Source: Mycobacterium sp. DL99
GTDB lineage: Bacteria > Actinomycetota > Actinomycetes > Mycobacteriales > Mycobacteriaceae
DNA: 64,000 nt
Assembly (NCBI RefSeq): GCF_004762045.1
Contig: NZ_SJOM01000007.1
Span: 6,444,583-6,508,582, forward strand
Reading direction: 5' to 3'
The translations under genes and the position numbers were made by a program. This document shows positions 39,249 to 47,676 of this stretch, piece by piece. The notes beneath the pieces are model-generated. The model was given only the letters and a program-made list of their open reading frames with translations. It searched no databases and was not told the DNA's origin. Numbering within the stretch: position 1 is the first letter of the stretch; every line of letters begins with the position of its first letter.

Positions 39249-40880
39249 TCAAACGGAGGCTGAGTCGGCCAACTCAGGCTCGGGGTCCGGCTTGAGATCG
39301 ATCCGGACTCGGTCAGCCGAGGGCCGCAGCCAGTCCGGCAACCACCGCGGGGGGTTGTCGGGCGCGCGGTCGAACACCCCGCCGGTGGGGTCGTCGATGC
39401 GGCCGCCGTGGCGGACCAGATCGAGCTCCGGACGATAGATCTGGCGAATGACCAACGCACACAACACGATCACCGCGAGGTCGCGCAGCAGCACGGTGGT
39501 GGTGAACCACTGCTCGGGCAGTCCCTTGTTCTGTTCGCCGTACAGATAAAGCATGCGCGGCACCCACACCAGGGCGTCGATCGTCATCCACGCCAACAGA
39601 ATTCGGCGATGCGGGAGCGCCAGCACCGCCAGCGGCACCAGCCACAGTGAGAACTGCGGGCTCCACACCTTGTTGGTCAGCAGGAAGGCGGCCACCACCA
39701 GGAACGCCAGTTGCGCCACCCGGGGTCGCTGGGGTGCCGTCAACGCGATGTAGCCGATCGCAATACAGCAGGCCGCGAACAACACCGCCGTGACCGTGTT
39801 GAGCACCGTCGGCGGCTGCCAGAAACCGAGGTCCGGGTCGAAGCCGCGCCAATCACTGAACGACTTCACCACGTTGTAGAGCGAGTCCATGTCGTCGCCG
39901 CGACGGGTGTTGAGCCGGAAGAACTCTGACCACCCCCGCGGGAAGAGCACCATGATCGGGAGGTTGATCAGCAACCACGTCACGACCGCGGTCAGCGCCG
40001 CCTTGCCGACCTCACGCAGACGGCCGGTGCGCAGCCCGAGCAGCACCAGCGGGACGAACAGCAGCAGCGGATACAGCTTGGCCGCCACGCCAATTCCGAT
40101 CAACGCCCCGGCCCACACCGGTTTTCGCCGAGCCCACGCCAGCATCGCGCCCGCGGCGGCTGCGGTGGCCAGCGCGTCGAAGTTGGTGAACACCTGGAAG
40201 ATCACAATCGGGGACCCCGCCACCAGCGCGGCATCCCACACCCGCCGACCGGCCATGCGCGAGGTGGCCCAGATCGTGGCCAACCAGGCCAGCGCCAGGC
40301 CGAAAGCCGAGATGTTGAAGAACATCACCACTTCGGCCACCAGCGGGACCGACACCAGCTTGGTCACCGCGGTGTAGGTCTTGGCCAGTGACATCGACAC
40401 GTACTGGTAAACCCCGGTGAGCACCGGATACTCCATGTAGCGGATCGCCGGGCTGCCGTCGTACTGCATGCGCGGCTTGCCGGTCGAGTCGTTCTCGACC
40501 CAACTGGATTTGTACGGAAACTTGCCGAGGTTCAACAGCTCCGCGGTGTACAGCGGAACCGTGTCGGAGTAGCACAGCTCGTAGTAAGCCCGGTTGTTCT
40601 CCCAGTTGGCCACCCGCTCGCCTGCGGTGCCCTTGCCCGTCGTCTGCAGGCAGGCGGCCTTGGTCGTATATCCCAACGCCAGGAACACCACGGCGATCAC
40701 AAACATCACTCGCAGCGGGGTCATGAACCGTGAGCGCCCGATCAACGCATGACGGCCGACGGGTCCACCGACCGTCTGCGACAGCGCCTCGGCCAGCCGG
40801 TCATTGCGGCTGGGTAGGTCGCGGTCGTCGGCGCTCCGCTCGTCCTCGGCGAGCGGAGCCGGCGATACCCGGTCCGTCAC
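39249..40880 (-). CDS. GT87-type membrane glycosyltransferase (DUF2029, Rv0051-like)
   Basis: The product is 543 residues; its GTG overlaps the ponA1 stop by 4 bases. About ten membrane helices follow a charged N-terminal tail (first helix at about 53-73). The first outer loop contains ENNRAYYELCYSDTVPLY...YMEYPVLTG, in the place where GT-C enzymes keep catalytic acidic residues; GVAAKLYPLLLFVPLVL is the usual DUF2029 core. GT87 enzymes move mannose or arabinose from polyprenyl phosphates onto envelope glycans. The Rv0051 homologue is next to ponA1 in M. tuberculosis as well. The donor and acceptor are unknown. Confidence 0.82.
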   Translation of the reverse strand: MTDRVSPAPLAEDERSADDRDLPSRNDRLAEALSQTVGGPVGRHALIGRSRFMTPLRVMFVIAVVFLALGYTTKAACLQTTGKGTAGERVANWENNRAYYELCYSDTVPLYTAELLNLGKFPYKSSWVENDSTGKPRMQYDGSPAIRYMEYPVLTGVYQYVSMSLAKTYTAVTKLVSVPLVAEVVMFFNISAFGLALAWLATIWATSRMAGRRVWDAALVAGSPIVIFQVFTNFDALATAAAAGAMLAWARRKPVWAGALIGIGVAAKLYPLLLFVPLVLLGLRTGRLREVGKAALTAVVTWLLINLPIMVLFPRGWSEFFRLNTRRGDDMDSLYNVVKSFSDWRGFDPDLGFWQPPTVLNTVTAVLFAACCIAIGYIALTAPQRPRVAQLAFLVVAAFLLTNKVWSPQFSLWLVPLAVLALPHRRILLAWMTIDALVWVPRMLYLYGEQNKGLPEQWFTTTVLLRDLAVIVLCALVIRQIYRPELDLVRHGGRIDDPTGGVFDRAPDNPPRWLPDWLRPSADRVRIDLKPDPEPELADSASV

Positions 40881-43456
40881 GGAGGCGGCGGTGGCACCGG
40901 ACCGCCCGGCGCAAAGGGAGCTCCCGGCGGCGGTCCGATCGGCACGGTCGTCGGGGGGCCGATGGGGATCGTGATGCCCGGGGCCACTTCGATGGTCGGC
41001 TGAATCACGGTCTCCGAGGGCATCACCGCGATCGGCGGGCCGCCCGGCATACCGGGAGCGGGCGGGGGCGGAGGGGCCTGCGGCACACCCGCATAGCCAC
41101 CGATCTCGGTCGGCTTCGGGAACGTCTCGTTGTCGCTACCCTTCAGCGCACCGTCCATCGTGGCTTTCCAGATGTCCGACGGCAGCCCGGATCCGTAGAC
41201 CGGGCCACCACCCGGAGTCTTCAAGGGGTTCACACCGTCCGAGGTACCCAACCAGACCGCGGTCGAAAGCGACGGCGTGTATCCGACCATCCAGGCGTCG
41301 CGATTGTCGCCGGTGTCGCCGAGCTGGTTGGTGCCCGTCTTGGCGGCCGAGGCGCGCCCGCCGGCCAGGTTGTGTCCGCGCGACCAACCGGCGATCGGCT
41401 GCATGGCCGCTGAGACGTTGTCGGCGACCGCCTTGTCGATGCGCTGTTCACCGTTGTCCTGGCTGGATGCGTCGAACAGCACCTGCCCCGAGGAGTTCAC
41501 GACCTTCTGCACGAAGTGCGGCTTGTGATAGACGCCGGAGGCCGCCAGCGTCGCGTACGCCGAGGCCATGTCGATCACCCGGGACTGGTACTGGCCCAGC
41601 ACCACACCGTTGTTCGGCGGGCCGCCCTTGCCGTCTTCGGACAGTGTGTGCTCGACGCCCGGGAAACTCTCGGCCACGCCGGCATCATGTGCGGCCTTGG
41701 CCACGTCCTCGGGACCGTGCTCGAGCTTGAGCATCAGGCGGTAGTAGCTGGTGTTGAGCGACCGCTTGAGCGCCTCGGCGATCGAGCAGGTGCCGCACCC
41801 TTCACCTTCGACGTTGCTGATCTTGATGCCGTTGACGGTGATCGGCCCGCTGTCGACCTGGTAGCCCAGGCCGATGCCCTGCTGCAGGGCCGCGACGAGC
41901 GCGAACACCTTGAACGACGAACCCGTCGGCAGACCGGCCTGGGCGAAGTCGAAGCCATTGGCGTCCGAGCCGCCGTAGTAGGCCTTGACCGCACCGTCAT
42001 GCGGATCGATCGAGACCACCGCGGTCCGCATGTCGGGGTCTTGCCCGTCCATGTACTTCGACACCGCGTTCTCCGCGGCCTGCTGGGCCTGCGGGTCGAT
42101 CGTGGTGGTGACCTGCAGACCCTCGGTGTTCAGGGCCTGCTCGCTGATGTCGAACAGATCCAGCAGTTCCTTGGTGACCTGCCGCTCGATCAGTCCGTTC
42201 GGGCCGGTGGTCTGGTTCGCCTGGCGGGCCTGGTCCGGCGGCACGGTCGGCGGGAACACCTGACCGGCCCGGTCCTGGGCTGACAGCGCGCCCATGTCGA
42301 CCATGCCGTCGAGCACCCAGTTCCACCGCTCGGCAGCGCCCTCCGGGTCCACCGAGGGGTCCAGCGTCGACGGGCGCTGGATCAGCGCGGCCATCAAGGC
42401 ACCCTCGGCGACGTTGAGTTGCTCGACCGGCTTGTCGAAGTACGCCTTGGCCGCCGCCGCGATCCCGTACGAGCCGCGGCCGAAATAGATCATGTTCAGA
42501 TACGCCTGCATCACAGCGTCTTTGGACCATTCGCTGGCCATCTTGGTCGAGATGACCAACTCCTTGGCCTTGCGGATCAAACCGCCGACGCCTGAGCGCT
42601 CGTCACCGACCAATGCGTTCTTGACGTACTGCTGAGTGATGGTCGATCCGCCCTGCAGATCACCGCCCACCAGGTTGTTCTTGATCGCGCGCAACAGCGC
42701 GGTGAACGAGAAGCCCGGATTGGTGTAGAAATCGCGGTCCTCGGCAGCCATCACCGCATTGCGGACGTGCTCCGGGATCTTGTCGATGCCGACGTCGACC
42801 CGGTTGCCTTCCGGCGGCACGATCTTGGCGATCTCGCTGCCGTCGCTGGCCAGGATCGTCGAAACCTGGTTGGTGCGGATGTCACCGGGCTGCGGGACGT
42901 CGACGATCATGTACGCCATACCGAAAGTCACCAGCGGAAGCAGGATCATTGCCGCCACCGCGGCTATCGACAGGCGTCGCACCAACTTCCAGTTGATGTG
43001 GAATTGCCGCGTCGGTTTGGGGCCCGGCCCAGACGGACCCGAGGGGCCCGATCCACGGCCGCCTCCCGGCGGCGGGGGCGGAGGCGGAGATTTGGGTGGC
43101 TGCGGTTTGGGTGGCGGGGTGCCGCCCATCGCCGCCCTGACGACATCGAGCGGGGCCGGCCCGCCGTCACGTACCGGCGGTAGCACCGTGGTGAGCCGAT
43201 CGTCGGGCGGTACCACCGGACGACCGGGACGACCCGCGGGACCGTTCTCCCGTCCCGTGGGTGCCTTCTCGCGACCCGGAGGCCGGTTCTCCCGCATCGC
43301 CGGCTTCTCCAGCATCGGGGGCTTCTCCCGCGCAGGCGGGTTCTCCCGAGCCGGTGTGTTCTCTCGCGCAGGCGGCCGGTTTTCGCGCGCGCCGAGGCGG
43401 TCAGCCGCATTACGGATGTCGTTGGCTGACCGGCTATGGCGCCCTTCGCTATTCAC
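40877..43456 (-). CDS. ponA1: Class A penicillin-binding protein PonA1
   Basis: The product is 859 residues from the GTG at 43456, which overlaps the DUF5318 gene end by 8 bases. A long cytoplasmic tail (1-160) carries a charged Arg-Glu-Asn/Pro repeat (24-73) and a poly-Pro run. The membrane helix is at 162-186. The GT51 transglycosylase has AAEDRDFYTNPG (Glu239) and GGSTITQQ. The transpeptidase has Ser513-x2-Lys516, Ser566-x-Asn568 and Lys706-Thr-Gly. The C-terminus is Pro-rich (residues 790-859) and matches M. tuberculosis PonA1 closely. It polymerises and cross-links peptidoglycan at growing poles. Confidence 0.96.
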   Translation of the reverse strand: MNSEGRHSRSANDIRNAADRLGARENRPPARENTPARENPPAREKPPMLEKPAMRENRPPGREKAPTGRENGPAGRPGRPVVPPDDRLTTVLPPVRDGGPAPLDVVRAAMGGTPPPKPQPPKSPPPPPPPGGGRGSGPSGPSGPGPKPTRQFHINWKLVRRLSIAAVAAMILLPLVTFGMAYMIVDVPQPGDIRTNQVSTILASDGSEIAKIVPPEGNRVDVGIDKIPEHVRNAVMAAEDRDFYTNPGFSFTALLRAIKNNLVGGDLQGGSTITQQYVKNALVGDERSGVGGLIRKAKELVISTKMASEWSKDAVMQAYLNMIYFGRGSYGIAAAAKAYFDKPVEQLNVAEGALMAALIQRPSTLDPSVDPEGAAERWNWVLDGMVDMGALSAQDRAGQVFPPTVPPDQARQANQTTGPNGLIERQVTKELLDLFDISEQALNTEGLQVTTTIDPQAQQAAENAVSKYMDGQDPDMRTAVVSIDPHDGAVKAYYGGSDANGFDFAQAGLPTGSSFKVFALVAALQQGIGLGYQVDSGPITVNGIKISNVEGEGCGTCSIAEALKRSLNTSYYRLMLKLEHGPEDVAKAAHDAGVAESFPGVEHTLSEDGKGGPPNNGVVLGQYQSRVIDMASAYATLAASGVYHKPHFVQKVVNSSGQVLFDASSQDNGEQRIDKAVADNVSAAMQPIAGWSRGHNLAGGRASAAKTGTNQLGDTGDNRDAWMVGYTPSLSTAVWLGTSDGVNPLKTPGGGPVYGSGLPSDIWKATMDGALKGSDNETFPKPTEIGGYAGVPQAPPPPPAPGMPGGPPIAVMPSETVIQPTIEVAPGITIPIGPPTTVPIGPPPGAPFAPGGPVPPPPP
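43238..43387 (-). repeat. Repeat region in the PonA1 cytoplasmic tail
   Basis: Encodes about eight imperfect copies of a P-x-R-E-N/K-x-P unit at residues 24-73. It is low-complexity, charged and Pro-rich, and copy number may vary between strains. Confidence 0.6.
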
Positions 43457-43871
43457 TGGCCGTACGCGCCGACTTGCGCGTGCCTCGAGTGCCACGTGCC
43501 TTCGGCGGCCGAGGCGCGCCCAGGACATATGACTTGACCAAATGATTCCAACTGCAGGTGCGGCATACCTCAACCACATGGACTGCGAACTCGTCGTAAC
43601 GAGTTGCCAACATCACCAGCTCCTCCGCGGTGCGCGCTGAGCCCGATACCGGGCCCAGATGATCACCGAAAACCCACGACACCAGCGTGAGCTGCTCTTT
43701 ACGGCAGATCGGACACATCACCGAACTCTGCTTGCCGTGAAACTTTGCCGCGCGCAGCAGGTACGGGTTGGCGTCACAGACCTCCGAGACGCCGGTGCGC
43801 CCCGAATAGACCTCAGCCAGCAGGGACCGCCGCCGAAGCGCGTAGTCCACCACCTGTCTCTGCAATCGCAC
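43449..43871 (-). CDS. DUF5318 zinc-ribbon-like protein (Rv0049-like)
   Basis: The product is 140 residues. The GTG at 43871 is fixed by a TANNNT -10 (43879-43884) seven bases upstream and by matching the start of Rv0049 (MRLQRQVVDYALRRRSLL). Two Cys pairs, CPIC (about 47-50) and CRTC (about 101-104), suggest a bound zinc. The basic C-terminal tail runs TRGTRKSARTASE. There is no signal peptide. The function is unknown, but the gene is coupled to ponA1 by an 8-base overlap, here and in M. tuberculosis, so a role in wall synthesis or its control is likely. Confidence 0.88.
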   Translation of the reverse strand: MRLQRQVVDYALRRRSLLAEVYSGRTGVSEVCDANPYLLRAAKFHGKQSSVMCPICRKEQLTLVSWVFGDHLGPVSGSARTAEELVMLATRYDEFAVHVVEVCRTCSWNHLVKSYVLGAPRPPKARGTRGTRKSARTASE

Positions 43872-43878
43872 GATGACC

Positions 43879-43884
43879 AGAGTA
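43879..43884 (-). promoter_or_regulatory. -10 element, leaderless promoter of the DUF5318-ponA1-GT87 operon
   Basis: TACTCT on the minus strand ends seven bases before the GTG at 43871. Confidence 0.55.
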
Positions 43885-43927
43885 CGTCGACCCCCTACAC
43901 GCCGAGGCGCGACCGCGTCACACCTCC

Positions 43928-43933
43928 TACGAT
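43928..43933 (+). promoter_or_regulatory. -10 element, leaderless promoter of the DUF1707 gene
   Basis: TACGAT ends seven bases before the GTG at 43941. With 43879-43884 it makes a compact divergent promoter pair in 69 bases. Confidence 0.55.
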
Positions 43934-43940
43934 CATCGGC

Positions 43941-44813
43941 GTGGCAACTCGGCAGACCCCGACCACGCGGGCCAAAGACAGCGATCGCAACGACACCTGC
44001 AAAGTGCTCGACAACGCACTCGGTGAGGGCCAGTTGTCCATGGAAGAGCACCGCCAACGGGTGTCGGCGGCGACCAACGCCACGACCCTGGGGGATCTCG
44101 CCCGCCTGGTCGAGGATCTGCAGAACGCGGACGCACCTGTGCAGTTGCCGACGCTGACCAAGCCCCGCCTGCCCCGCGTCCGCAAGCCGGCCGGCTCCGG
44201 GTGGGGGCTGCGGCTGGCCTCGGCCGCCGTGCTGGTCATGCTCGGGATCGGTATCGGCTGGGGTTTGTACGGAAACACCTCCTCACCGTTGAGCTTCAAC
44301 CCAGACCCGGGAGCCGTGCCCGACGGCATCGACCCGGTGGTGCTGACCCCGCCGACACAGCTGCAATCGCTCAACGGGGTCAAGGGACTGTTCGAGCAGA
44401 TGCGGCAGAAGTTCGGCAACACCATGGGCTTCGAACTTCACATCGATCCGGACTCGGCGATGGCGTATCGGCCGGACCCGCGGGACAGCCGGATGAAGGT
44501 CTATTACCGGTACACCGGCGGATGGGGCGATCCCAGCAGCTCGCCCAGCACTCTCAGGAGCGAGGACCGGCTCGTCGACCTCGCGGCGTTCGACTACGAG
44601 AAGGTTCTCGGGATCATGCGGGGCGCGCCCGACACGCTCAACACCAAACGCGCCGACGTGAAGAGCACCTGGCTGCGCATCACGCCGTCGGAAGATCCGT
44701 CGACGCCTGAGGCCATCAACATCGATGTCATCGTCAGCAGCGATTTCGGGGGCGGGACCATCAACCTGTACCCGGACGGCACCGTCAAGGGGATGTACCG
44801 CAACAACGGGTGA
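43941..44813 (+). CDS. DUF1707 (SHOCT-like) membrane protein (Rv0048c-like)
   Basis: The product is 290 residues with a GTG start supported by a leaderless -10. Residues 12-62 are the DUF1707 domain (AKDSDRNDTCKVLDNALGEGQLSMEEHRQRVSAATNATTLGDLARLVEDL). It is a small helical module common in actinobacterial membrane and regulatory proteins. One membrane helix lies at about 87-108 (LRLASAAVLVMLGIGIGWGLY). The remaining 180 residues are extracytoplasmic, with a repeated beta pattern and no known motif. The homologue Rv0048c stands in the same divergent position to Rv0049. Role unknown; probably envelope related. Confidence 0.82.
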   Translation: MATRQTPTTRAKDSDRNDTCKVLDNALGEGQLSMEEHRQRVSAATNATTLGDLARLVEDLQNADAPVQLPTLTKPRLPRVRKPAGSGWGLRLASAAVLVMLGIGIGWGLYGNTSSPLSFNPDPGAVPDGIDPVVLTPPTQLQSLNGVKGLFEQMRQKFGNTMGFELHIDPDSAMAYRPDPRDSRMKVYYRYTGGWGDPSSSPSTLRSEDRLVDLAAFDYEKVLGIMRGAPDTLNTKRADVKSTWLRITPSEDPSTPEAINIDVIVSSDFGGGTINLYPDGTVKGMYRNNG

Positions 44814-44914
44814 GCCGGCCCTCGGCTGCCGCCGGCATTCGCCGGGCCTTCGTCATCGCTCCGACGTGACGCTCGGGCCCGGCCACCGGTCCATGACTAT
44901 CGGCATTCACTTGG

Positions 44915-44946
44915 CGCCAAATATATCGGCGCGATACAGTTTGGCG
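44915..44946. promoter_or_regulatory. Nested palindrome upstream of the PadR gene, candidate operator
   Basis: CGCCAAA (44915-44921) and TTTGGCG (44940-44946) flank TATCG-GCG-CGATA (44924-44936), both dyads centred within one base. TTGGCGCCAA (44911-44920) is itself a palindrome. The stretch is A/T-rich and about 60 bases before the PadR start, where a promoter is expected. Confidence 0.5.
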
Positions 44947-45004
44947 AGGTGTTGATCCGTCGTAGCGATCAATTCCATCTGATCTGTCGAAAGGGGTGAT
45001 CTCG

Positions 45005-45550
45005 ATGCTGGAGCTCGCAGTCCTGGGCCTCTTGCTCGAATCACCGATGCACGGCTACGAGCTGCGCAAGCGATTGACGGGTCTGTTGGGGGCGTTCAGA
45101 GCGTTCTCGTATGGCTCGCTCTACCCGGCATTACGTCGCATGCAGGCCGACGGCCTGATCGTCGAGGACGCCGCACCCTTGGGACCGACCAAGGTGCGCC
45201 GGGCTCGGCGGGTGTATCAGCTGACTGATGCCGGCAAGCAGCGGTTCAGCGAGTTGGTCGCCGACACGGGGCCACAGAACTTCTCCGACGACGGGTTCGG
45301 TGTCCACCTCGCCTTCTTCAACCGCACCCCGGCCGAGGCCAGGATGCGAATCCTGGAGGGGCGGCGCCGTCAGGTGGAGGAACGCCGGGAAGGTCTGCGC
45401 GAAGCCGTGACGCGGGCCAGTAGTTCGTTCGACCGCTACACCCGTCAGCTGCACCAGCTGGGCCTGGAGTCCAGTGAACGAGAAGTCAAATGGCTCAACG
45501 AGTTGATCGCGGCCGAACGTACGGCGCAGGGACGCTCGGAAAACGCATGA
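45005..45550 (+). CDS. PadR-family regulator (Rv0047c-like)
   Basis: The product is 181 residues from the ATG at 45005, with AAGGGG 8 bases upstream (a GTG at 44996 is poorer). The winged helix is MLELAVLGLLLESPMHGYELRKRL...SYGSLYPALRRMQADGLI with wing RRVYQLTDAGKQRF. The C-terminal helical domain, EARMRILEGRRRQVEERREGLREAV, is almost identical to Rv0047c. It is 57 bases before ino1, probably cotranscribed with it or controlling it; a nested palindrome upstream fits autoregulation. The ligand is unknown. Confidence 0.9.
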   Translation: MLELAVLGLLLESPMHGYELRKRLTGLLGAFRAFSYGSLYPALRRMQADGLIVEDAAPLGPTKVRRARRVYQLTDAGKQRFSELVADTGPQNFSDDGFGVHLAFFNRTPAEARMRILEGRRRQVEERREGLREAVTRASSSFDRYTRQLHQLGLESSEREVKWLNELIAAERTAQGRSENA

Positions 45551-45607
45551 GCACAGCCCCGCACATGGCCCCAGGCCGAGCACACAGAACGAGTAAGGAG
45601 ATCGTCC

Positions 45608-46699
45608 ATGTCTGAGCACGCAGGAGAAATCCGGGTCGCCATCGTCGGCGTCGGTAACTGCGCATCGTCACTGGTCCAGGGCGTGCAGTACTACCACAAC
45701 GCCGATGAGAACACGACCGTGCCGGGCTTGATGCACGTGAAGTTCGGCCCCTACCACGTGCGTGACGTGAAGTTCGTGGCCGCGTTCGACGTGGACGCCA
45801 AGAAGGTCGGCTTCGACCTGTCCGAGGCCATCTTCGCCTCCGAGAACAACACCATCAAGATCGCCGACGTGCCGCCGACCAACGTGACGGTGCAGCGCGG
45901 CCCGACCCTCGACGGCATCGGCAAGTACTACGCCGACACCATCGAGATCTCCGACTTCGAGCCCGTCGACGTGGTCAAGGCGCTCAAGGACGCCAAGGTC
46001 GACGTGCTGGTCTCCTACCTGCCGGTGGGCTCTGAAGAGGCCGACAAGTTCTACGCCCAGTGCGCCATCGACGCCGGCGTGGCCTTCGTCAACGCGCTGC
46101 CGGTGTTCATCGCCTCCGACCCGGTGTGGGCCAAGAAGTTCGAGGACGCCGGTGTCCCGATCGTCGGCGACGACATCAAGAGCCAGGTCGGCGCTACCAT
46201 CACCCACCGCGTGATGGCCAAGCTGTTCGAGGACCGCGGCGTCACGCTGGACCGCACCTACCAGCTCAATGTCGGCGGCAACATGGACTTCCTGAACATG
46301 CTGGAGCGCTCGCGCCTGGAGTCCAAGAAGGTTTCCAAGACCCAGGCCGTCACCTCCAACCTGACCGGCTCGCTGGCCGGCAAGGTCGAGGACAAGAACG
46401 TCCACATCGGCCCGTCCGACCACGTCGCGTGGCTCGATGACCGCAAGTGGGCCTACGTGCGCCTGGAAGGCCGCGCCTTCGGTGACGTGCCGCTGAACCT
46501 GGAGTACAAGCTCGAGGTGTGGGACTCGCCGAACTCGGCCGGTGTGATCATCGACGCGGTGCGCGCCGCCAAGATCGCCAAGGACCGCGGCATCGGCGGC
46601 CCCATCGAGGCGGCCTCGGCCTACCTGATGAAGAGCCCGCCCAAGCAGATCGCCGACGACGTCGCGCGCGTCGAGCTGGAGACCTTCATCGAGGGCTAG
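45608..46699 (+). CDS. ino1: myo-Inositol-1-phosphate synthase
   Basis: The product is 363 residues with AGGAGA before the ATG. The Rossmann NAD motif is VAIVGVGNCASSLVQG at 9-24. Conserved synthase segments include VDVLVSYLPVGSEEADKFYAQCA, DDIKSQVGATITHR and the Lys/Asn-rich QLNVGGNMDFLNML around the active site. It converts glucose 6-phosphate to 1L-myo-inositol 1-phosphate, the first step toward phosphatidylinositol, PIMs, LAM and mycothiol, so it is essential in mycobacteria without added inositol. It is the Rv0046c homologue, with the same PadR neighbour. A strong hairpin follows the stop. Confidence 0.97.
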   Translation: MSEHAGEIRVAIVGVGNCASSLVQGVQYYHNADENTTVPGLMHVKFGPYHVRDVKFVAAFDVDAKKVGFDLSEAIFASENNTIKIADVPPTNVTVQRGPTLDGIGKYYADTIEISDFEPVDVVKALKDAKVDVLVSYLPVGSEEADKFYAQCAIDAGVAFVNALPVFIASDPVWAKKFEDAGVPIVGDDIKSQVGATITHRVMAKLFEDRGVTLDRTYQLNVGGNMDFLNMLERSRLESKKVSKTQAVTSNLTGSLAGKVEDKNVHIGPSDHVAWLDDRKWAYVRLEGRAFGDVPLNLEYKLEVWDSPNSAGVIIDAVRAAKIAKDRGIGGPIEAASAYLMKSPPKQIADDVARVELETFIEG

Positions 46700-46710
46700 T
46701 TCTTCTTTCA

Positions 46711-46768
46711 CCGAGAGTGCGGTGAGATCGCGAATTTCCATCCGGATGCGATCTCACCGCACTCTCGG
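46711..46768. terminator. Very strong 21-bp inverted repeat after ino1
   Basis: Positions 46711-46731 and 46748-46768 are perfect complements over 21 bases with a 16-base loop. It lies 12 bases after the ino1 stop, which fits a terminator. TATAAA at 46771-46776, just past it, may be the -10 of the next gene. Confidence 0.7.
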
Positions 46769-46782
46769 CGTATAAAGGGCCC

Positions 46783-47676
46783 GTGGTGAGCGACGACGCT
46801 TTGACTGGTCTTGACGAGTTCGGCCTGCTGCACGAGAACGCCGAACAGATCGGCGCGAGTGGCCCGCTGCCTGCGGTCGAACGCATCGAGCAGGGGCCGA
46901 TCAGCGCGCTGAAGTTCGGCACCGACGCCCCACGGATCGTGTTCCTGCACGGCGGCGGCCAGAACGCGCACACCTGGGACACCGTGATCCTCGGCCTCGG
47001 CGAGCCCGCCCTGGCCGTCGATCTGCCCGGCCACGGCCGTTCGGCCTGGCGCGAGGATGGCGACTACGGCCCGAAACTCAATGCGGCGAGCCTGATTCCG
47101 GTCCTGGAGGCGCACGCCCCCAACCCGCGGCTGGTGGTCGGCATGTCGCTGGGCGGCCTGACCGCGCTGCGGATCGCGGCGACCGAACCCCGGCTGGTAC
47201 CCGAACTCGCGCTCGTCGACGTCACACCGTCGGCACCCGAGCGGCACAACGAGATGACCAAGGCCCAGATGGGCACCGTCGCCCTGGTGCGGGACAACCG
47301 CACCTTCCCGACATTCCAGGCGATGCTCGACGTGACCGTCGCAGCCGCCCCACATCGGGACCGGAATTCGTTGCGGCGCGGCGTCTTCCACAACTCCAAA
47401 CAGCTCGACGACGGCACCTGGACCTGGCGGTACGACACGTTCCGCAAGGGTGACGGGTTTGAGGGCCTGTGGGACGACGTCCCGGCGATCACCATGCCCA
47501 CCACCCTGATCCGCGGGGCCAACTCGTTCTTCGTCAACGACGAGGACGCCGACACCTTCGCCAGGACCGCGCCCGGCTTCCAGCGCACCCACGTCGTCGC
47601 CGACTCCGGGCATTCGGTGCAGGGCGATCAGCCGGCGGCACTCGTGCAGCTACTGCGCGGCCTGCTCAGCGACTGA
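46783..47676 (+). CDS. Alpha/beta hydrolase, esterase (Rv0045c-like)
   Basis: The product is 297 residues (GTG at 46783, or a second GTG at 46786). The fold elements are FLHGGGQNAHTWD (oxyanion loop), LPGHGRS, the nucleophile elbow VGMSLGG with Ser at about 126, an acid around LIRGANSFFVND, and His in DSGHSVQGDQP. Rv0045c of M. tuberculosis is a characterised small esterase with these features. It lies beside ino1 as in M. tuberculosis. The last 11 bases overlap the end of the DUF4132 gene on the other strand. Confidence 0.88.
   Translation: MVSDDALTGLDEFGLLHENAEQIGASGPLPAVERIEQGPISALKFGTDAPRIVFLHGGGQNAHTWDTVILGLGEPALAVDLPGHGRSAWREDGDYGPKLNAASLIPVLEAHAPNPRLVVGMSLGGLTALRIAATEPRLVPELALVDVTPSAPERHNEMTKAQMGTVALVRDNRTFPTFQAMLDVTVAAAPHRDRNSLRRGVFHNSKQLDDGTWTWRYDTFRKGDGFEGLWDDVPAITMPTTLIRGANSFFVNDEDADTFARTAPGFQRTHVVADSGHSVQGDQPAALVQLLRGLLSD

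Noticed and set aside
43949..44057. Longer start for the DUF5318 gene reaching into the DUF1707 gene
   Set aside because: The GTG at 43871 has a leaderless -10 and matches the Rv0049 start; the extension overlaps a divergent conserved gene.
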